64,000 bases of DNA from Glaciecola sp049650345 (GCA_049650345.1 JBARZY010000088.1:1-64000), one strand, 5' to 3'. Numbered from the stretch's first letter, positions 33,762 to 43,911 are shown. Made by a program: numbers and translations. Notes: generated by a model not told the origin, from the letters alone.

Positions 33762-34925
33762 TTATGCGAAACGAATACGCGTTTTAGTATCAAGACCCAG
33801 TTTTTTCACCTCGGTCACATGGCCTTTTAAGGCATCGTTCAATGCTGTTGGTGATGTATAGTCGGTCAAAGGCCTAGCCGTGTTTCCAAGTAGCATAGGG
33901 GCTTGATAAACAATTAACTCATCAACCAATTTGTTATCAAATAACGCACCTGTTAACGCTGCACCAGCCTCTACCCATACGTGATTAATCTGTTTTTGGG
34001 CTAAATCGCGCATTAAAAGCTGTAAATCAAGCTTAGCCGCACCAGTATCGTGTACTATTTTAGCCGGTATTTGTTGTTGTTTTACGTATGCATTTTGTTT
34101 ATCAGCGTTTATTAACGCTTCGTTTGGCGCCAAATTATAAACCAAACAAGGCTGTAAATCGTTAAACATTTGAAACTGCTTGGCCACTAGCCTGTTTTGC
34201 GAATCGGTGACCACTCGCAAGGGTTGTTGCTCACGCCACGCAAATTTTTCGGCCATACTACTAGGCAGCTCATCGGCACGCACGTTCATGTGAGGGTTGT
34301 CGGCAATTACCGTGTCAGCACCTGTCAATATAGCACATGCCTTTGCCCTATGACCCTGCACATCGTGACGTGCTAATGGGCCCGTAATCCACTTACTTTG
34401 ACCATCAGCAAGCGCGGTTCTGCCATCAATACTAGCAGCCAGCTTAACGGTAACAAAAGGCCGATTATGCTGCATTCTAAAGAAGAAATGCGCATTAAGG
34501 GCGTCACCTATTTGCTGCATTAGGCCCACTCTTACCTTAATGCCCGCTTGCTCTAAAATGGCAATGCCCTTTCCTGCTACTTCAGGATTAGGGTCAACGC
34601 ATGCAATCACTACCTCGGCCACACCTGCTCTAACAAGCGCCAGCGCACAAGGCCCAGTTCGATTAGTATGTGCGCAGGGTTCAAGGGTCACGTAAGCAGT
34701 AGCACCTTTGGCCAGTACGCCAGCTTGATTGAGCGCGTGTACCTCAGCGTGCGGCGTTCCCGCTTTTTTGTGAAAACCTTCACCAATGATTTGTTGATTC
34801 AGGTCTACAATTACGCAGCCTACGTGTGGATTAGGCGTAGTTGAATAAATGCCTTGTTCGGCCAGCTTAAATGCTCGGGCCATGATACGGGCATCAAATG
34901 CTGAAAATAAGTTTGCAGTGGTCAT
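33762..34925 (-). CDS. ribD: Bifunctional riboflavin deaminase/reductase RibD
   Basis: 387 aa. The N-terminal deaminase domain has the zinc motif HAEVHALNQAG and PCAHTNRTGPCALA; the C-terminal dihydrofolate-reductase-like domain (FVTVKLAASIDGRTA, WVEAGAALTGALF) reduces the ribosyl chain. The ATG at 34925 (MTTANLFSAFD) lies 16 bp after nrdR; a TTG at 34976 would overlap nrdR and adds unconserved residues. nrdR-ribD order is conserved in gammaproteobacteria. Confidence 0.95.
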   Translation of the reverse strand: MTTANLFSAFDARIMARAFKLAEQGIYSTTPNPHVGCVIVDLNQQIIGEGFHKKAGTPHAEVHALNQAGVLAKGATAYVTLEPCAHTNRTGPCALALVRAGVAEVVIACVDPNPEVAGKGIAILEQAGIKVRVGLMQQIGDALNAHFFFRMQHNRPFVTVKLAASIDGRTALADGQSKWITGPLARHDVQGHRAKACAILTGADTVIADNPHMNVRADELPSSMAEKFAWREQQPLRVVTDSQNRLVAKQFQMFNDLQPCLVYNLAPNEALINADKQNAYVKQQQIPAKIVHDTGAAKLDLQLLMRDLAQKQINHVWVEAGAALTGALFDNKLVDELIVYQAPMLLGNTARPLTDYTSPTALNDALKGHVTEVKKLGLDTKTRIRFA

Positions 34926-34941
34926 GAATAAGTCACTATTA

Positions 34942-35394
34942 CTAATCGTCAGACAAACGAGCAATTTCCTCGCCAAATTCTTTTATGTCTTCAAACGAAC
35001 GATACACTGATGCAAATCGCACATAAGCGACTTTGTCGAGTTTCTTTAGGGCCTTCATAATTAACTCGCCAATAAACTCACTACTGACTTCTCGTTCGCC
35101 AGTAGCACGTAATTCAGATTTAATTTTAGCCATGATTTGATGAATAGCTTCGGTGCTCACCGGGCGCTTTTCAAGCGCACGCTGTAAACCGGCGGTCAGC
35201 TTGTCTTCGTTAAAGGGTTCACGTGTGTTGTCACGTTTAATTACTTTAGGCATAACCAACTCTGCAATTTCAAACGTAGTAAAGCGTTCGGTGCACTCTA
35301 AACACTGTCTGCGCCGCCTAATTTGCTCACCACCGGCCACCAACCTGGAATCAATAACCTTGGTTTCTTGAGCACTGCAAAAGGGACAAAACAT
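34942..35394 (-). CDS. nrdR: NrdR transcriptional repressor
   Basis: 150 aa. Zinc ribbon (CPFC...CLEC, 3-34) and ATP-cone domain (RDNTREPFNEDKL onwards). Represses ribonucleotide reductase genes in response to dATP/ATP. First gene of the nrdR-ribD-ribE-ribB block. No nrd operon is in the window. Confidence 0.97.
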   Translation of the reverse strand: MFCPFCSAQETKVIDSRLVAGGEQIRRRRQCLECTERFTTFEIAELVMPKVIKRDNTREPFNEDKLTAGLQRALEKRPVSTEAIHQIMAKIKSELRATGEREVSSEFIGELIMKALKKLDKVAYVRFASVYRSFEDIKEFGEEIARLSDD

Positions 35395-35479
35395 AGCACT
35401 ATTCCTTTAAGGTATTTACCAAACCATTAGGTGCCGCAAAAACAAAAATAGCGCCATCTAACACACATACAACAAACAA

Positions 35480-35504
35480 CAAAGCCGGACATAATCCGGC
35501 TTTG
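35480..35504 (-). terminator. Rho-independent terminator after glyA
   Basis: AAAGCCGGA (35481-35489), loop of 5, TCCGGCTTT (35495-35503). On the minus strand it is followed by GTTGTTTGTTG. It closes the monocistronic glyA transcript before nrdR. Confidence 0.8.
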
Positions 35505-35528
35505 TGTGCACACTATACCACTAGTATA

Positions 35529-36785
35529 TTAGCTATATACAGGGAATTGTTCACATAAAGTAACAACTTGTTTACGTACACTTTCAATCACGCTTTGGTC
35601 GTTAATGTTATCAAGTACATCACAAATCCAGTTAGCCACTTGTGACGCTTGTTCTTCATTAAACCCACGACGTGTAATTGCCGGTGTACCAATGCGTAGT
35701 CCGCTGGTCACAAAAGGTGAACGCGGGTCATTTGGTACCGAGTTTTTGTTAACGGTAATGTTGGCTTGGCCTAAGGCTGCATCAGCGTCTTTACCGGTAA
35801 TGTCTTTGTTGATTAAATCAAGCAAGAACAAGTGGTTTTCAGTGCCGTTTGATACCACTGTGTAGCCGCGCTCTTGCAATACCGCACACATGGCTTTTGC
35901 ATTTTTAAGCACTTGCTTTTGGTAGCTTGCAAATTCAGGCGCTAAGGCTTCTTTAAACGCCACTGCTTTTGCTGCAATAACGTGACACAAAGGACCGCCT
36001 TGATTGCCAGGGAATACTGAGCTGTTCAACTTTTTATAAATAGTTTCGTCACCACATGCAGACAAAATCAAGCCACCGCGCGGGCCCGCTAAGGTTTTGT
36101 GTGTAGTAGTAGTAACAACGTGAGCATGAGGGATAGGACTTGGATAAATACCAGCAGCTACAAGGCCTGCCACGTGTGCCATATCTACCAATAAATATGC
36201 GCCCACTTTATCAGCAATTTCTCTAAAGCGTGCCCAGTCAACTATACCTGAATATGCAGAGAACCCGCCAATGATTAGCTTAGGTTTGTGCTCTAAAGCT
36301 AAGGCTTCAACGTTGTCATAATCAATCACACCGGTTTCTGGGTGCAAGCCATACTGAACTGCATTATACGTTTTACCCGAAAAGTTAACATGCGAACCGT
36401 GAGTCAAATGACCACCATCGGCTAGGCTCATACCCAATACAGTATCGTTGGCATTAATTAGTGCCATAAATACCGCAGTATTAGCTTGTGAGCCAGAATG
36501 CGGCTGCACGTTTGCGTATTCAGAACCGAACAATTCGTTTGCACGATCAATCGCTAATTGTTCCGCTACGTCAACATGCTCACAACCGCCATAGTAGCGC
36601 TTGCCCGGATAACCCTCAGCATATTTATTGGTTAATTGAGAGCCTTGTGCTTCAAGTACACGTGGGCTGCAATAGTTTTCTGATGCTATTAGCTCAATGT
36701 GGTGTTCTTGACGTTGCTTTTCAGCTTCCATAGCCGCTGATAATTCGGGATCAAAATCGGCAATATTCATGCTGCGTGATAACAT
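35529..36785 (-). CDS. glyA: Serine hydroxymethyltransferase
   Basis: 418 aa PLP enzyme interconverting serine and glycine with tetrahydrofolate, the main source of one-carbon units. The PLP Lys motif TTTHKTLAGPRGG (about 225-237) and the N-terminal HIELIASEN with YPGKRYYGG are present. The ATG at 36785 (MLSRSMN) has AAGGAG upstream and matches the E. coli start MLKREMN. Confidence 0.97.
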   Translation of the reverse strand: MLSRSMNIADFDPELSAAMEAEKQRQEHHIELIASENYCSPRVLEAQGSQLTNKYAEGYPGKRYYGGCEHVDVAEQLAIDRANELFGSEYANVQPHSGSQANTAVFMALINANDTVLGMSLADGGHLTHGSHVNFSGKTYNAVQYGLHPETGVIDYDNVEALALEHKPKLIIGGFSAYSGIVDWARFREIADKVGAYLLVDMAHVAGLVAAGIYPSPIPHAHVVTTTTHKTLAGPRGGLILSACGDETIYKKLNSSVFPGNQGGPLCHVIAAKAVAFKEALAPEFASYQKQVLKNAKAMCAVLQERGYTVVSNGTENHLFLLDLINKDITGKDADAALGQANITVNKNSVPNDPRSPFVTSGLRIGTPAITRRGFNEEQASQVANWICDVLDNINDQSVIESVRKQVVTLCEQFPVYS

Positions 36786-36841
36786 ATGGGCTCCTTCAAA
36801 CGCTGTAAGTCTAGCGCATTGTAATATGGGTATGAGTGTAT

Positions 36842-36867
36842 AAAAACGCCGATATTGTAGCGTTTTT
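36842..36867 (-). terminator. Terminator after lpxD
   Basis: AAAAACGC (36842-36849), loop of 10, GCGTTTTT (36860-36867). On the minus strand it lies 79 bp beyond the lpxD stop. The stem is modest but flanked by A/T tracts. Confidence 0.6.
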
Positions 36868-36945
36868 ATTCACTTTGTATAGTTCTGAAAACGAATATCT
36901 AATAGTTGACTTGTAAACCTTAGTCTTAAGGCCAATAAAATCGCT

Positions 36946-37959
36946 TTATTCGCCCTTTTCTAAACGCTTGATACGGTCAACTAGTTTACTTATTTGACGC
37001 AGTTGCACCGTATTGCGCTGCCATTCTCGATTAGGCGCCGCTGGCATACCTGAAGAATAAGTACCGGCTTCGCGAATACTTTTTGTGACCATAGACTGCC
37101 CTGTTATTTGAACCTTGTCGGCAATACTTAAGTGACCATTTATGGCACATTGCCCAGCAATGACCACGTATTTACCAATAATGGCGCTACCAGCAATACC
37201 CGTTGCACCGCAGATACAGCTGTGATCGCCAATTTCTACGTTGTGAGCAATGTGGACCAAGTTATCAATAATCACGTTTTTACCAATAATGGTGTTATCT
37301 AAGGCGCCTCTATCAATACTGGTGTTAGCGCCAATTTCGGTGTCCTCACCAACAATAACGGTGCCGGTTTGTGGAATTTTTACCCAGTTGCCCTTGTCGT
37401 TAGCATAACCAAAGCCATCACACCCAATTACGGTGCCGCTGTGTACTGACACCCGCTCACCCAGTTCGACTCGATGGTACACGGTTACATTAGCGCGTAA
37501 ATTAACGCCTTCGCCCAGCACCACCTCTTCGCCAATGAAACAATTAGCGCCAATTACGCAATCATCAGCAATGCACGCATTTGCTGACACAACGGCACCT
37601 GCGCCAATACTGACATTGCTGCCCAAGGCAGCGCTGGGGTCAACACTCGCCGTTGGGGCAATCCCTGATGCTTGTACAGGCGTTGAGTCGAGTAGCTGTG
37701 CGGCTTTTGCAAAGCCTAAATAAGGGTTGGCCACAATGATAGCATTACCAGAAAAATTGCCCGCGTCGCTCGCGCTCAAAATTACACCACCGGCGTTGGT
37801 GTGAGCTAAGTCTTTTGCGTATTTACTGTTTGATAAAAACGAAAGTTGGTCTGAGGTAGCGGTTAATAAGTTAGCCATTTGCGAAACTTCTATGGCGGCG
37901 TCACCTTGTACTTCTCCGCCAATGTGCGCGGCTACTTGCGCTAATGTCACCTTTGACAT
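36946..37959 (-). CDS. lpxD: UDP-3-O-acylglucosamine N-acyltransferase (LpxD), stand-alone copy
   Basis: 337 aa (E. coli 341). Third step of lipid A synthesis: adds the N-linked hydroxyacyl chain to UDP-3-O-acylglucosamine. Left-handed beta-helix hexapeptide repeats fill residues ~100-290 and the catalytic His239 (IAHN) is kept, as are SGTVIGCDGFGYAND and the C-terminal helical extension. It stands alone between glyA and ettA rather than in the usual bamA-skp-lpxD-fabZ-lpxA cluster, so it may be a second LpxD copy. No key residue is missing. Confidence 0.9.
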   Translation of the reverse strand: MSKVTLAQVAAHIGGEVQGDAAIEVSQMANLLTATSDQLSFLSNSKYAKDLAHTNAGGVILSASDAGNFSGNAIIVANPYLGFAKAAQLLDSTPVQASGIAPTASVDPSAALGSNVSIGAGAVVSANACIADDCVIGANCFIGEEVVLGEGVNLRANVTVYHRVELGERVSVHSGTVIGCDGFGYANDKGNWVKIPQTGTVIVGEDTEIGANTSIDRGALDNTIIGKNVIIDNLVHIAHNVEIGDHSCICGATGIAGSAIIGKYVVIAGQCAINGHLSIADKVQITGQSMVTKSIREAGTYSSGMPAAPNREWQRNTVQLRQISKLVDRIKRLEKGE

Positions 37960-38101
37960 ACTGTCTTCCTGTATATATAAAATGGGTTAACTGCTTGAAT
38001 ATTTCGCACATGGTAGCACATTTTTTTTCGCTTACTTAAGCATGAAATCTAGACTACAATATCCAGTAAAATAGTAATCAACCATAGGTAACCACATTCG
38101 C

Positions 38102-39766
38102 ATGGCTCAATATGTATACAGTATGCACCGAGTGGGCAAAATTGTTCCACCTAACAGACACATTTTAAAAAATATCAGTTTAAGTTTTTTCCCTGGCGCC
38201 AAAATAGGCGTTCTAGGCTTAAACGGTGCCGGTAAATCTACCCTGCTTAAAATTATGGCAGGTATTGATACCGATATAGAAGGCGAAGCGCGTCCCCTGA
38301 CCGATTTAAAAATAGGCTATTTACCGCAGGAGCCTAAACTTGACGAAAGCAAAGATGTGCGCGGCAATATAGAGCTAGCAGTTGCAGACGTAATTGATGC
38401 ACTAAAACGACTTGACGAAGTTTACGCCGCTTATGCTGAACCCGACGCTGATTTTGACGCCTTGGCAAAAGAGCAAGGTAAGTTAGAAGCTATCATTCAG
38501 TCAAAAGATGGCCATAACATTGAAAACGCACTGGAGCGTGCAGCCAATGCATTGCGTCTACCGCCATGGGATGCTGACGTTAGCAAACTGTCTGGGGGTG
38601 AACAACGTCGCGTAGCACTGTGTAAACTGTTACTAGAAAAGCCTGAAATGTTGTTGCTTGATGAACCCACCAACCACTTAGACGCAGAATCAGTAGCATG
38701 GCTAGAGCGCTTCTTACATGATTATGAAGGCACAGTAGTGGCCATTACTCACGATAGGTACTTCCTAGATAATGTAGCGGGTTGGATTCTTGAGCTCGAC
38801 CGCGGTGAAGGTATTCCTTGGGAAGGTAACTACTCATCATGGCTAGAACAAAAAGATGCACGGTTAGAGCAAGAAGAACGGGCTGAAAACGCACGTCAAA
38901 AGTCAATCAAACAAGAGCTAGAATGGGTACGCAGCAACCCTAAAGGTCGCCAAGCTAAAAGTAAGGCGCGTATGTCTCGCTTTGAAGAGTTAAATACGGG
39001 CGATTATCAAAAACGTAACGAAACCAACGAGTTGTTTATACCACCTGGTGAGCGTTTGGGTGACAAAGTCATCGAGGTTAAGAACTTGAGCAAGTCTTAT
39101 GGCGACCGCTTACTGATTGACGATTTGTCATTTACCGTGCCAAAAGGCGCAATAGTGGGCATTATTGGCGCCAACGGTGCGGGTAAATCTACGCTGTTTA
39201 GAATGTTAACAAATAAAGAACAGGCCGATTCAGGTGAGATTGTTATTGGTGATACCGTGCAAATTGCCAGCGTAGAGCAGTTTCGCGATCATATGGATGA
39301 GAGCAAAACGGTTTTTCAAGAGTTATCCGAAGGCCAAGATATTATTAAAATTGGTAACTTTGAAATTAACAGCCGCGCGTATTGTAGTCGTTTTAACTTC
39401 AAAGGAACCGACCAAAAGAAATTTATTAAAGATCTTTCAGGCGGTGAACGCAACCGAGTACATTTGGCCAAACTGTTAAAATCAGGCGGCAACACCTTAT
39501 TACTCGATGAGCCCACCAACGACCTAGATGTTGAAACCTTACGAGCACTTGAAAACGCCATTTTAGAGTTCCCAGGTTGTGTTATGGTTATTTCGCACGA
39601 TAGATGGTTTTTAGACCGCGTAGCCACGCACATACTCGATTATAGAGACGAAGGAAAAATCAACTTCTATGAGGGTAACTACACTGACTATGCAGCATGG
39701 TTAAAAGCCGAGTATGGTCAAGAAGTGGTTGAGCCACACCGATTGAAATATAAAAAGATTGGTTAA
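38102..39766 (+). CDS. ettA: Energy-dependent translational throttle protein EttA
   Basis: 554 aa ABC-F ATPase that binds the ribosomal E site and gates entry into elongation according to ATP/ADP. Two ABC domains: Walker A GLNGAGKST with LSGGEQRR, and GANGAGKST with LSGGERNR, each followed by LLDEPTN; between them is the charged linker (P-site tRNA interaction motif region, about 245-300). No membrane segments. Monocistronic with a strong terminator. Confidence 0.96.
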   Translation: MAQYVYSMHRVGKIVPPNRHILKNISLSFFPGAKIGVLGLNGAGKSTLLKIMAGIDTDIEGEARPLTDLKIGYLPQEPKLDESKDVRGNIELAVADVIDALKRLDEVYAAYAEPDADFDALAKEQGKLEAIIQSKDGHNIENALERAANALRLPPWDADVSKLSGGEQRRVALCKLLLEKPEMLLLDEPTNHLDAESVAWLERFLHDYEGTVVAITHDRYFLDNVAGWILELDRGEGIPWEGNYSSWLEQKDARLEQEERAENARQKSIKQELEWVRSNPKGRQAKSKARMSRFEELNTGDYQKRNETNELFIPPGERLGDKVIEVKNLSKSYGDRLLIDDLSFTVPKGAIVGIIGANGAGKSTLFRMLTNKEQADSGEIVIGDTVQIASVEQFRDHMDESKTVFQELSEGQDIIKIGNFEINSRAYCSRFNFKGTDQKKFIKDLSGGERNRVHLAKLLKSGGNTLLLDEPTNDLDVETLRALENAILEFPGCVMVISHDRWFLDRVATHILDYRDEGKINFYEGNYTDYAAWLKAEYGQEVVEPHRLKYKKIG

Positions 39767-39780
39767 GCGCTAAGACAATA

Positions 39781-39816
39781 AAAAGGGCAAAAAACTGCAG
39801 TTTTTTGCCCTTTTTT
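39781..39816. terminator. Bidirectional terminator ettA/radA
   Basis: AAAAGGGCAAAAAACTG (39781-39797) pairs fully with CAGTTTTTTGCCCTTTT (39799 onwards) around a minimal loop. It serves both convergent genes. Confidence 0.92.
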
Positions 39817-39840
39817 ACAAGCGGTAAGTACACACCTCGC

Positions 39841-41223
39841 TTACGATATTTTTTGAATCAGCTCGTGCACTGTTTTTACAGCAATAATAGTCGCCCCCAA
39901 ACCTTCCATCGATTTGTGGTAATTGCGATGGGGAATATAAATTTCAGTAAAGCCATGTTGCGCAGCTTCTTTTACCCGCGGCACACCACTGTCTATAGGG
40001 CGTACATCCCCGTTTAAACTTAACTCACCCATAATGCATGAACTGCGTGGGATCACAAACTCGTTCAAACTGCTTAACAATGCCGCCACTAGCGCTAAAT
40101 CAATGCATGTTTCTGACTCATCAATTTTTAACCCGCCGACAATGTTAAAAAATGTGTCGTGAAAAATTTTGGTTTTAGTGTGTTTGCGCAGTACGCCCGT
40201 CAGCATTTTTATGCGGTTCATATTTAAACCCACACACACGCGCTGGGGATATTCGGCTTCAGTTTCAGTGGTTAAACATTGAATTTCTAGCAATAGGTTG
40301 CGGTTACCCTTGCGGATACACGTAATGGTTGCGCCCGGTGATGCGGTGCTTGAGCCCGACAAAAAGATTTCACTAGGGTTATCAACGCTTAACATGCCCC
40401 GCTCGGTCATTCTAAATATCCCCACGGTATCAATATCACCAAAGCGGTTTTTGTTGGCGCGCAAGGTACGTATTTGGCCATCGTTGGTGTCTATATGCAA
40501 CAAGGCGTCAACTATATGCACAAGGGTTTGTGGGCCGGCAATTTCATTGTTTTTATTCACATGCGCAATAATAAACATGGTCACGTCGTGTTGTTTGCAA
40601 TACTGCGTGAGTGCTTGGGCTGAGGTTTTCACTTGCGATGGCGACCCAGGACTGCCGTTGGCAGCATCCGTCACAACGGCCTGAATGGAATCGATTACCG
40701 CAAACTTAATTTTGTGAGTTTCAAGCTCTTGAATAATGGCTTCTACGCTAGTTTCAGACAACAAAAATAAGTTTTCTTGGTCATAATCTAGTTTCAGTCG
40801 TTGCACGCGGTTTTTAAATTGAGACAACGATTCTTCTGCAGTGCAATACAGCGAAGCCATCCGTTTTGACATGCGCGCCACCAAATCTGACAACAAAGTA
40901 GTTTTACCTGCCCCTGGGTCACCCGATATAATATTGACCGAGCCGGTTGTTACGCCACCGCTTAACACTCGATCTAGCTCGCCAATTTCGGTAAGTGATT
41001 TTGCCGTTTCAACGGCGGTGACGTCATGTATTTTTTTAGCTCCGCCGCTACCTAACCCAGCATAACCTGCTACTTTAGCCGCGCCACGGGCAGTACTTTT
41101 GGTTGCGGGAGACAACGTAAACTCTTTTAGGGTATTCCATTCACCGCAGGTACATTGTCCTTGCCATCTGGCATGTTCTGCTCCACAATCTTCACATACA
41201 AAGGCGGTTGTTCGTTTTGCCAT
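39841..41223 (-). CDS. radA: DNA repair protein RadA
   Basis: 460 aa. DnaB-like helicase that promotes branch migration in recombination. The zinc finger CEDCGAEHARWQGQCTCGEW is at residues 10-29, Walker A GDPGAGKTTL at about 100, the RadA KNRFG motif at about 256-260, and a Lon-protease-like C-terminal domain (SLNGDVRPIDSG). The start is the ATG at 41223 (MAKRTTAF); upstream in-frame codons to 41361 would add 46 unconserved residues. In E. coli radA is close to serB, which lies 5 kb away here. Confidence 0.96.
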   Translation of the reverse strand: MAKRTTAFVCEDCGAEHARWQGQCTCGEWNTLKEFTLSPATKSTARGAAKVAGYAGLGSGGAKKIHDVTAVETAKSLTEIGELDRVLSGGVTTGSVNIISGDPGAGKTTLLSDLVARMSKRMASLYCTAEESLSQFKNRVQRLKLDYDQENLFLLSETSVEAIIQELETHKIKFAVIDSIQAVVTDAANGSPGSPSQVKTSAQALTQYCKQHDVTMFIIAHVNKNNEIAGPQTLVHIVDALLHIDTNDGQIRTLRANKNRFGDIDTVGIFRMTERGMLSVDNPSEIFLSGSSTASPGATITCIRKGNRNLLLEIQCLTTETEAEYPQRVCVGLNMNRIKMLTGVLRKHTKTKIFHDTFFNIVGGLKIDESETCIDLALVAALLSSLNEFVIPRSSCIMGELSLNGDVRPIDSGVPRVKEAAQHGFTEIYIPHRNYHKSMEGLGATIIAVKTVHELIQKIS

Positions 41224-41322
41224 TAACTTATTAAATACCTTATAAAAAATACTGTTATTTTTATTGCAGTTTACGCGTAATTTTACAAAAGAAAATCGAA
41301 AACTTTCCGATAAGCTTACTAT

Positions 41323-43791
41323 ATGGAATCTTTGTTTACACAAAAACTCAAACCCAACCACGATGATTTATCGGCATATCGAACCTTGATAGAGTCCTTA
41401 GCACCGATGGTGAATAATGCAAACTTTAACGCTGAATTTGAACGGCGGACTAAGTCGATCGCATCAGATACCCGTTTTTTAGTCAAAATGGAAATCAAAC
41501 GGCTTGCCAAACCCTGCATACGATCCATTGACTTGCGCACTATTGTAAAAGATGACTGCCGCTTATTTGAGCACCATGGCATATCACACTATCTTAATGT
41601 TAACGGTATTTTAAGCTTTGAGAAACTGGTCAAACGATACGGTGAATATACCTTTGGCGTGTATGAAGGCGTATTGAAAGAAGCCAATCAAGAAAAAGCA
41701 CAGTTAATGATGCAGCAAAAACGCGGCACGTCTAAAGCTGAAATTTTGGTGCCCGACGAAAAGTACATTACGCCTTGCCAAGATTTGCTCAATTTCCCTA
41801 CGCGTAAACAAGAGCGTCTTAACTATGTTACGCAAATAGAAGTATTTTTTGCAGACAACAGTAGTGCAGCGGCTAGTACTTTGGATATTTCTGGGCATGG
41901 TCTACGCATTCGCTTTAAAGACCCCGATATGATCCACAAAGTGAAATCTATTGAACCGCTTAATGTGGTATTTAGAGGGCTTGATAAAAATCATGGCATG
42001 AGTCGCGAATCAATTGAATACCAGGTATTAAATATTACTGGCGATCATCAAAAAGCGCACATTCACTTATACAGAGATGGCAGTCAAAATCCCTTATTTG
42101 AAGATTTTGTATCCGACTTGGTAAAACTGCACAAACACAAGTATAAGGTCAATCTAGACAACGTTGAAATGGCCATGGCGAGCAAAATTTACGAACAAAG
42201 TTTTGCTAATAACACGCCGAGCCTCCCGCTTTTTGTGTGTCGTAACAGTAACGACTTTTTCTATTCGCAATACGCCAGTATGAACACCGTTAACAAGCAT
42301 ATTCTTGACTACTGGACAGACGAAGTCGGTAACCAACTCATTGGCTTTATGGTGAACCCAGCTCGCATCCATAAACTGATGCACAGCAGCGACGCTTACC
42401 CATCAATGACAGTTTATTGCTTTAACCACATTAAAGATGAAAAAGTCTATTTTTATTCTGCATCTGAATACGAGCTTGAGAAACACCCAGAACTGAAAAA
42501 CACTTTTTTAGGCTACGGCTCTCGAAAAGTGAGTTGGCGGGTATTTCAAATAACCATCAGTGACATTATGCCAAGCGACGCGTTTTCGCCTACTTCTATT
42601 CCCAATGGCGTAAACAAAAAAATTGATCGTTTGAATAAAGGCCTGAGTCCGCGCTTGCAAGCCAAGTTAAAAGATATCACCAATATGGTAAGCATTACCG
42701 ACATCACTAATGAAACCGCGCAAGAATGCTATCAAACCCGAGCCTTGCACAAGCATAAAATCAAGTTACTTAAACACTTTGGACATGCTCGTAATAAGCT
42801 ACCCACCTTGGTAGAGAGCTATCGCCATAAACAAAAAGAATTAAGGCGACAAACCCGCTACATTTTGCGCTCGCAAGTGGTAATACGCACTAATACCCAA
42901 TACATTACTGGGGTAACAGAAGATGTGTCTGTTAGCGGCGTAAAAATTGAATTAGACGAACCTTTTAATCAGCGTTTAAATACCAAAATAGAAGTCACCT
43001 TTGTAAAGCTGCAAGCCATTACCGACCAGTACGAATTGAAAAACTTACACTACCGCGTTGTACATATTAATATTGATAAACATGTGTTGCACTTACAAGC
43101 AATATCTGAAGATGAAATGAGTGTAGCAGAGAGCTTCTTTAGCCAATTAATTGCTAACAACACCGACAAGTTGAGACCGGTAGACCAAGATGAACCTGTT
43201 CCGGGTATTGGCATGGCGTTGCGGAATTTACACTCTAAAAACAGTCCACAGTTTTGTGCTTATGTAGAGAAAAAACTGCAAGGGTTCTTACCGGCAATGG
43301 CAACCGTAAGCCAAGTCCGGTCAAAATGGATGGATTTTTTGCATCACGACAACAGCTTAGCCATGGTGAACTTAAGTTGGTTGTACCAAGACATAGACAG
43401 CGGCAAAGATTTTATTAATCAGGCCTTAAAAGTACTTAAAATTGATCCTCGCCCAATCAAAACCGAAGTGTTTGTGGCCGCGCCTAAACAACAAAATTCA
43501 TATAGTAATATTGCAAAGGCCAAATGGCAGTATGAGTTTGGCCATCACCGGGCTCGCCAAAGTTTTATTAAAAGCGCAATAAACAATGGCGAATTTTTTG
43601 CCTTTAGTATCACAATTAACAAGGCATTAAAGCCCGACCTTGAAAAAATAGAGCAAGAGTTACTGTATTTGAGTCAGCATGCTATTCACAAAGCCACCTA
43701 CTTTGAAGAGCGCATGTGGGACATAGCCGGCGCCTTGTTTTTAACCGATATCACTCGTGAAGTACTCACCCGTTATAATATAGAAAGCTAA
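41323..43791 (+). CDS. Large PilZ-domain (c-di-GMP-binding) protein
   Basis: 822 aa, no signal peptide. Two PilZ-like domains: one at about 165-250 (RKQERLNYV ... DISGHGLRI) and one at about 505-600 (RRQTRYILR ... DVSVSGVKI). Both carry the RxxxR and D/NxSxxG elements that bind c-di-GMP, the second more canonical. The rest is unassigned alpha/beta sequence. The downstream effect is unknown. With two GGDEF proteins in the window it may read the same second messenger. Located between radA and recQ, monocistronic. Confidence 0.8.
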   Translation: MESLFTQKLKPNHDDLSAYRTLIESLAPMVNNANFNAEFERRTKSIASDTRFLVKMEIKRLAKPCIRSIDLRTIVKDDCRLFEHHGISHYLNVNGILSFEKLVKRYGEYTFGVYEGVLKEANQEKAQLMMQQKRGTSKAEILVPDEKYITPCQDLLNFPTRKQERLNYVTQIEVFFADNSSAAASTLDISGHGLRIRFKDPDMIHKVKSIEPLNVVFRGLDKNHGMSRESIEYQVLNITGDHQKAHIHLYRDGSQNPLFEDFVSDLVKLHKHKYKVNLDNVEMAMASKIYEQSFANNTPSLPLFVCRNSNDFFYSQYASMNTVNKHILDYWTDEVGNQLIGFMVNPARIHKLMHSSDAYPSMTVYCFNHIKDEKVYFYSASEYELEKHPELKNTFLGYGSRKVSWRVFQITISDIMPSDAFSPTSIPNGVNKKIDRLNKGLSPRLQAKLKDITNMVSITDITNETAQECYQTRALHKHKIKLLKHFGHARNKLPTLVESYRHKQKELRRQTRYILRSQVVIRTNTQYITGVTEDVSVSGVKIELDEPFNQRLNTKIEVTFVKLQAITDQYELKNLHYRVVHINIDKHVLHLQAISEDEMSVAESFFSQLIANNTDKLRPVDQDEPVPGIGMALRNLHSKNSPQFCAYVEKKLQGFLPAMATVSQVRSKWMDFLHHDNSLAMVNLSWLYQDIDSGKDFINQALKVLKIDPRPIKTEVFVAAPKQQNSYSNIAKAKWQYEFGHHRARQSFIKSAINNGEFFAFSITINKALKPDLEKIEQELLYLSQHAIHKATYFEERMWDIAGALFLTDITREVLTRYNIES

Positions 43792-43911
43792 ACACTCTTC
43801 GTACCTGCACTTCATATCTGTTTTACGCCAATTACCCAATTGTTGATTTACAATTACAAGCACTATGGTTAGTGTAGCGATGTCTGTCTCTTAGCCTTAT
43901 GTATTTTTATT

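Noticed and set aside
31816..35528. FMN riboswitch near the riboflavin genes
   Set aside because: I looked in the gaps at 31816-31906, 33014-33077 and 35395-35528 and saw no RFN-type conserved stems; the only hairpin is the glyA terminator.
39841..41361. Longer radA reading frame
   Set aside because: Residues upstream of MAKRTTAF are unconserved; the same argument moved the starts of bamD, ribD, ribB, the DUF4149 gene and the lipoprotein gene downstream.
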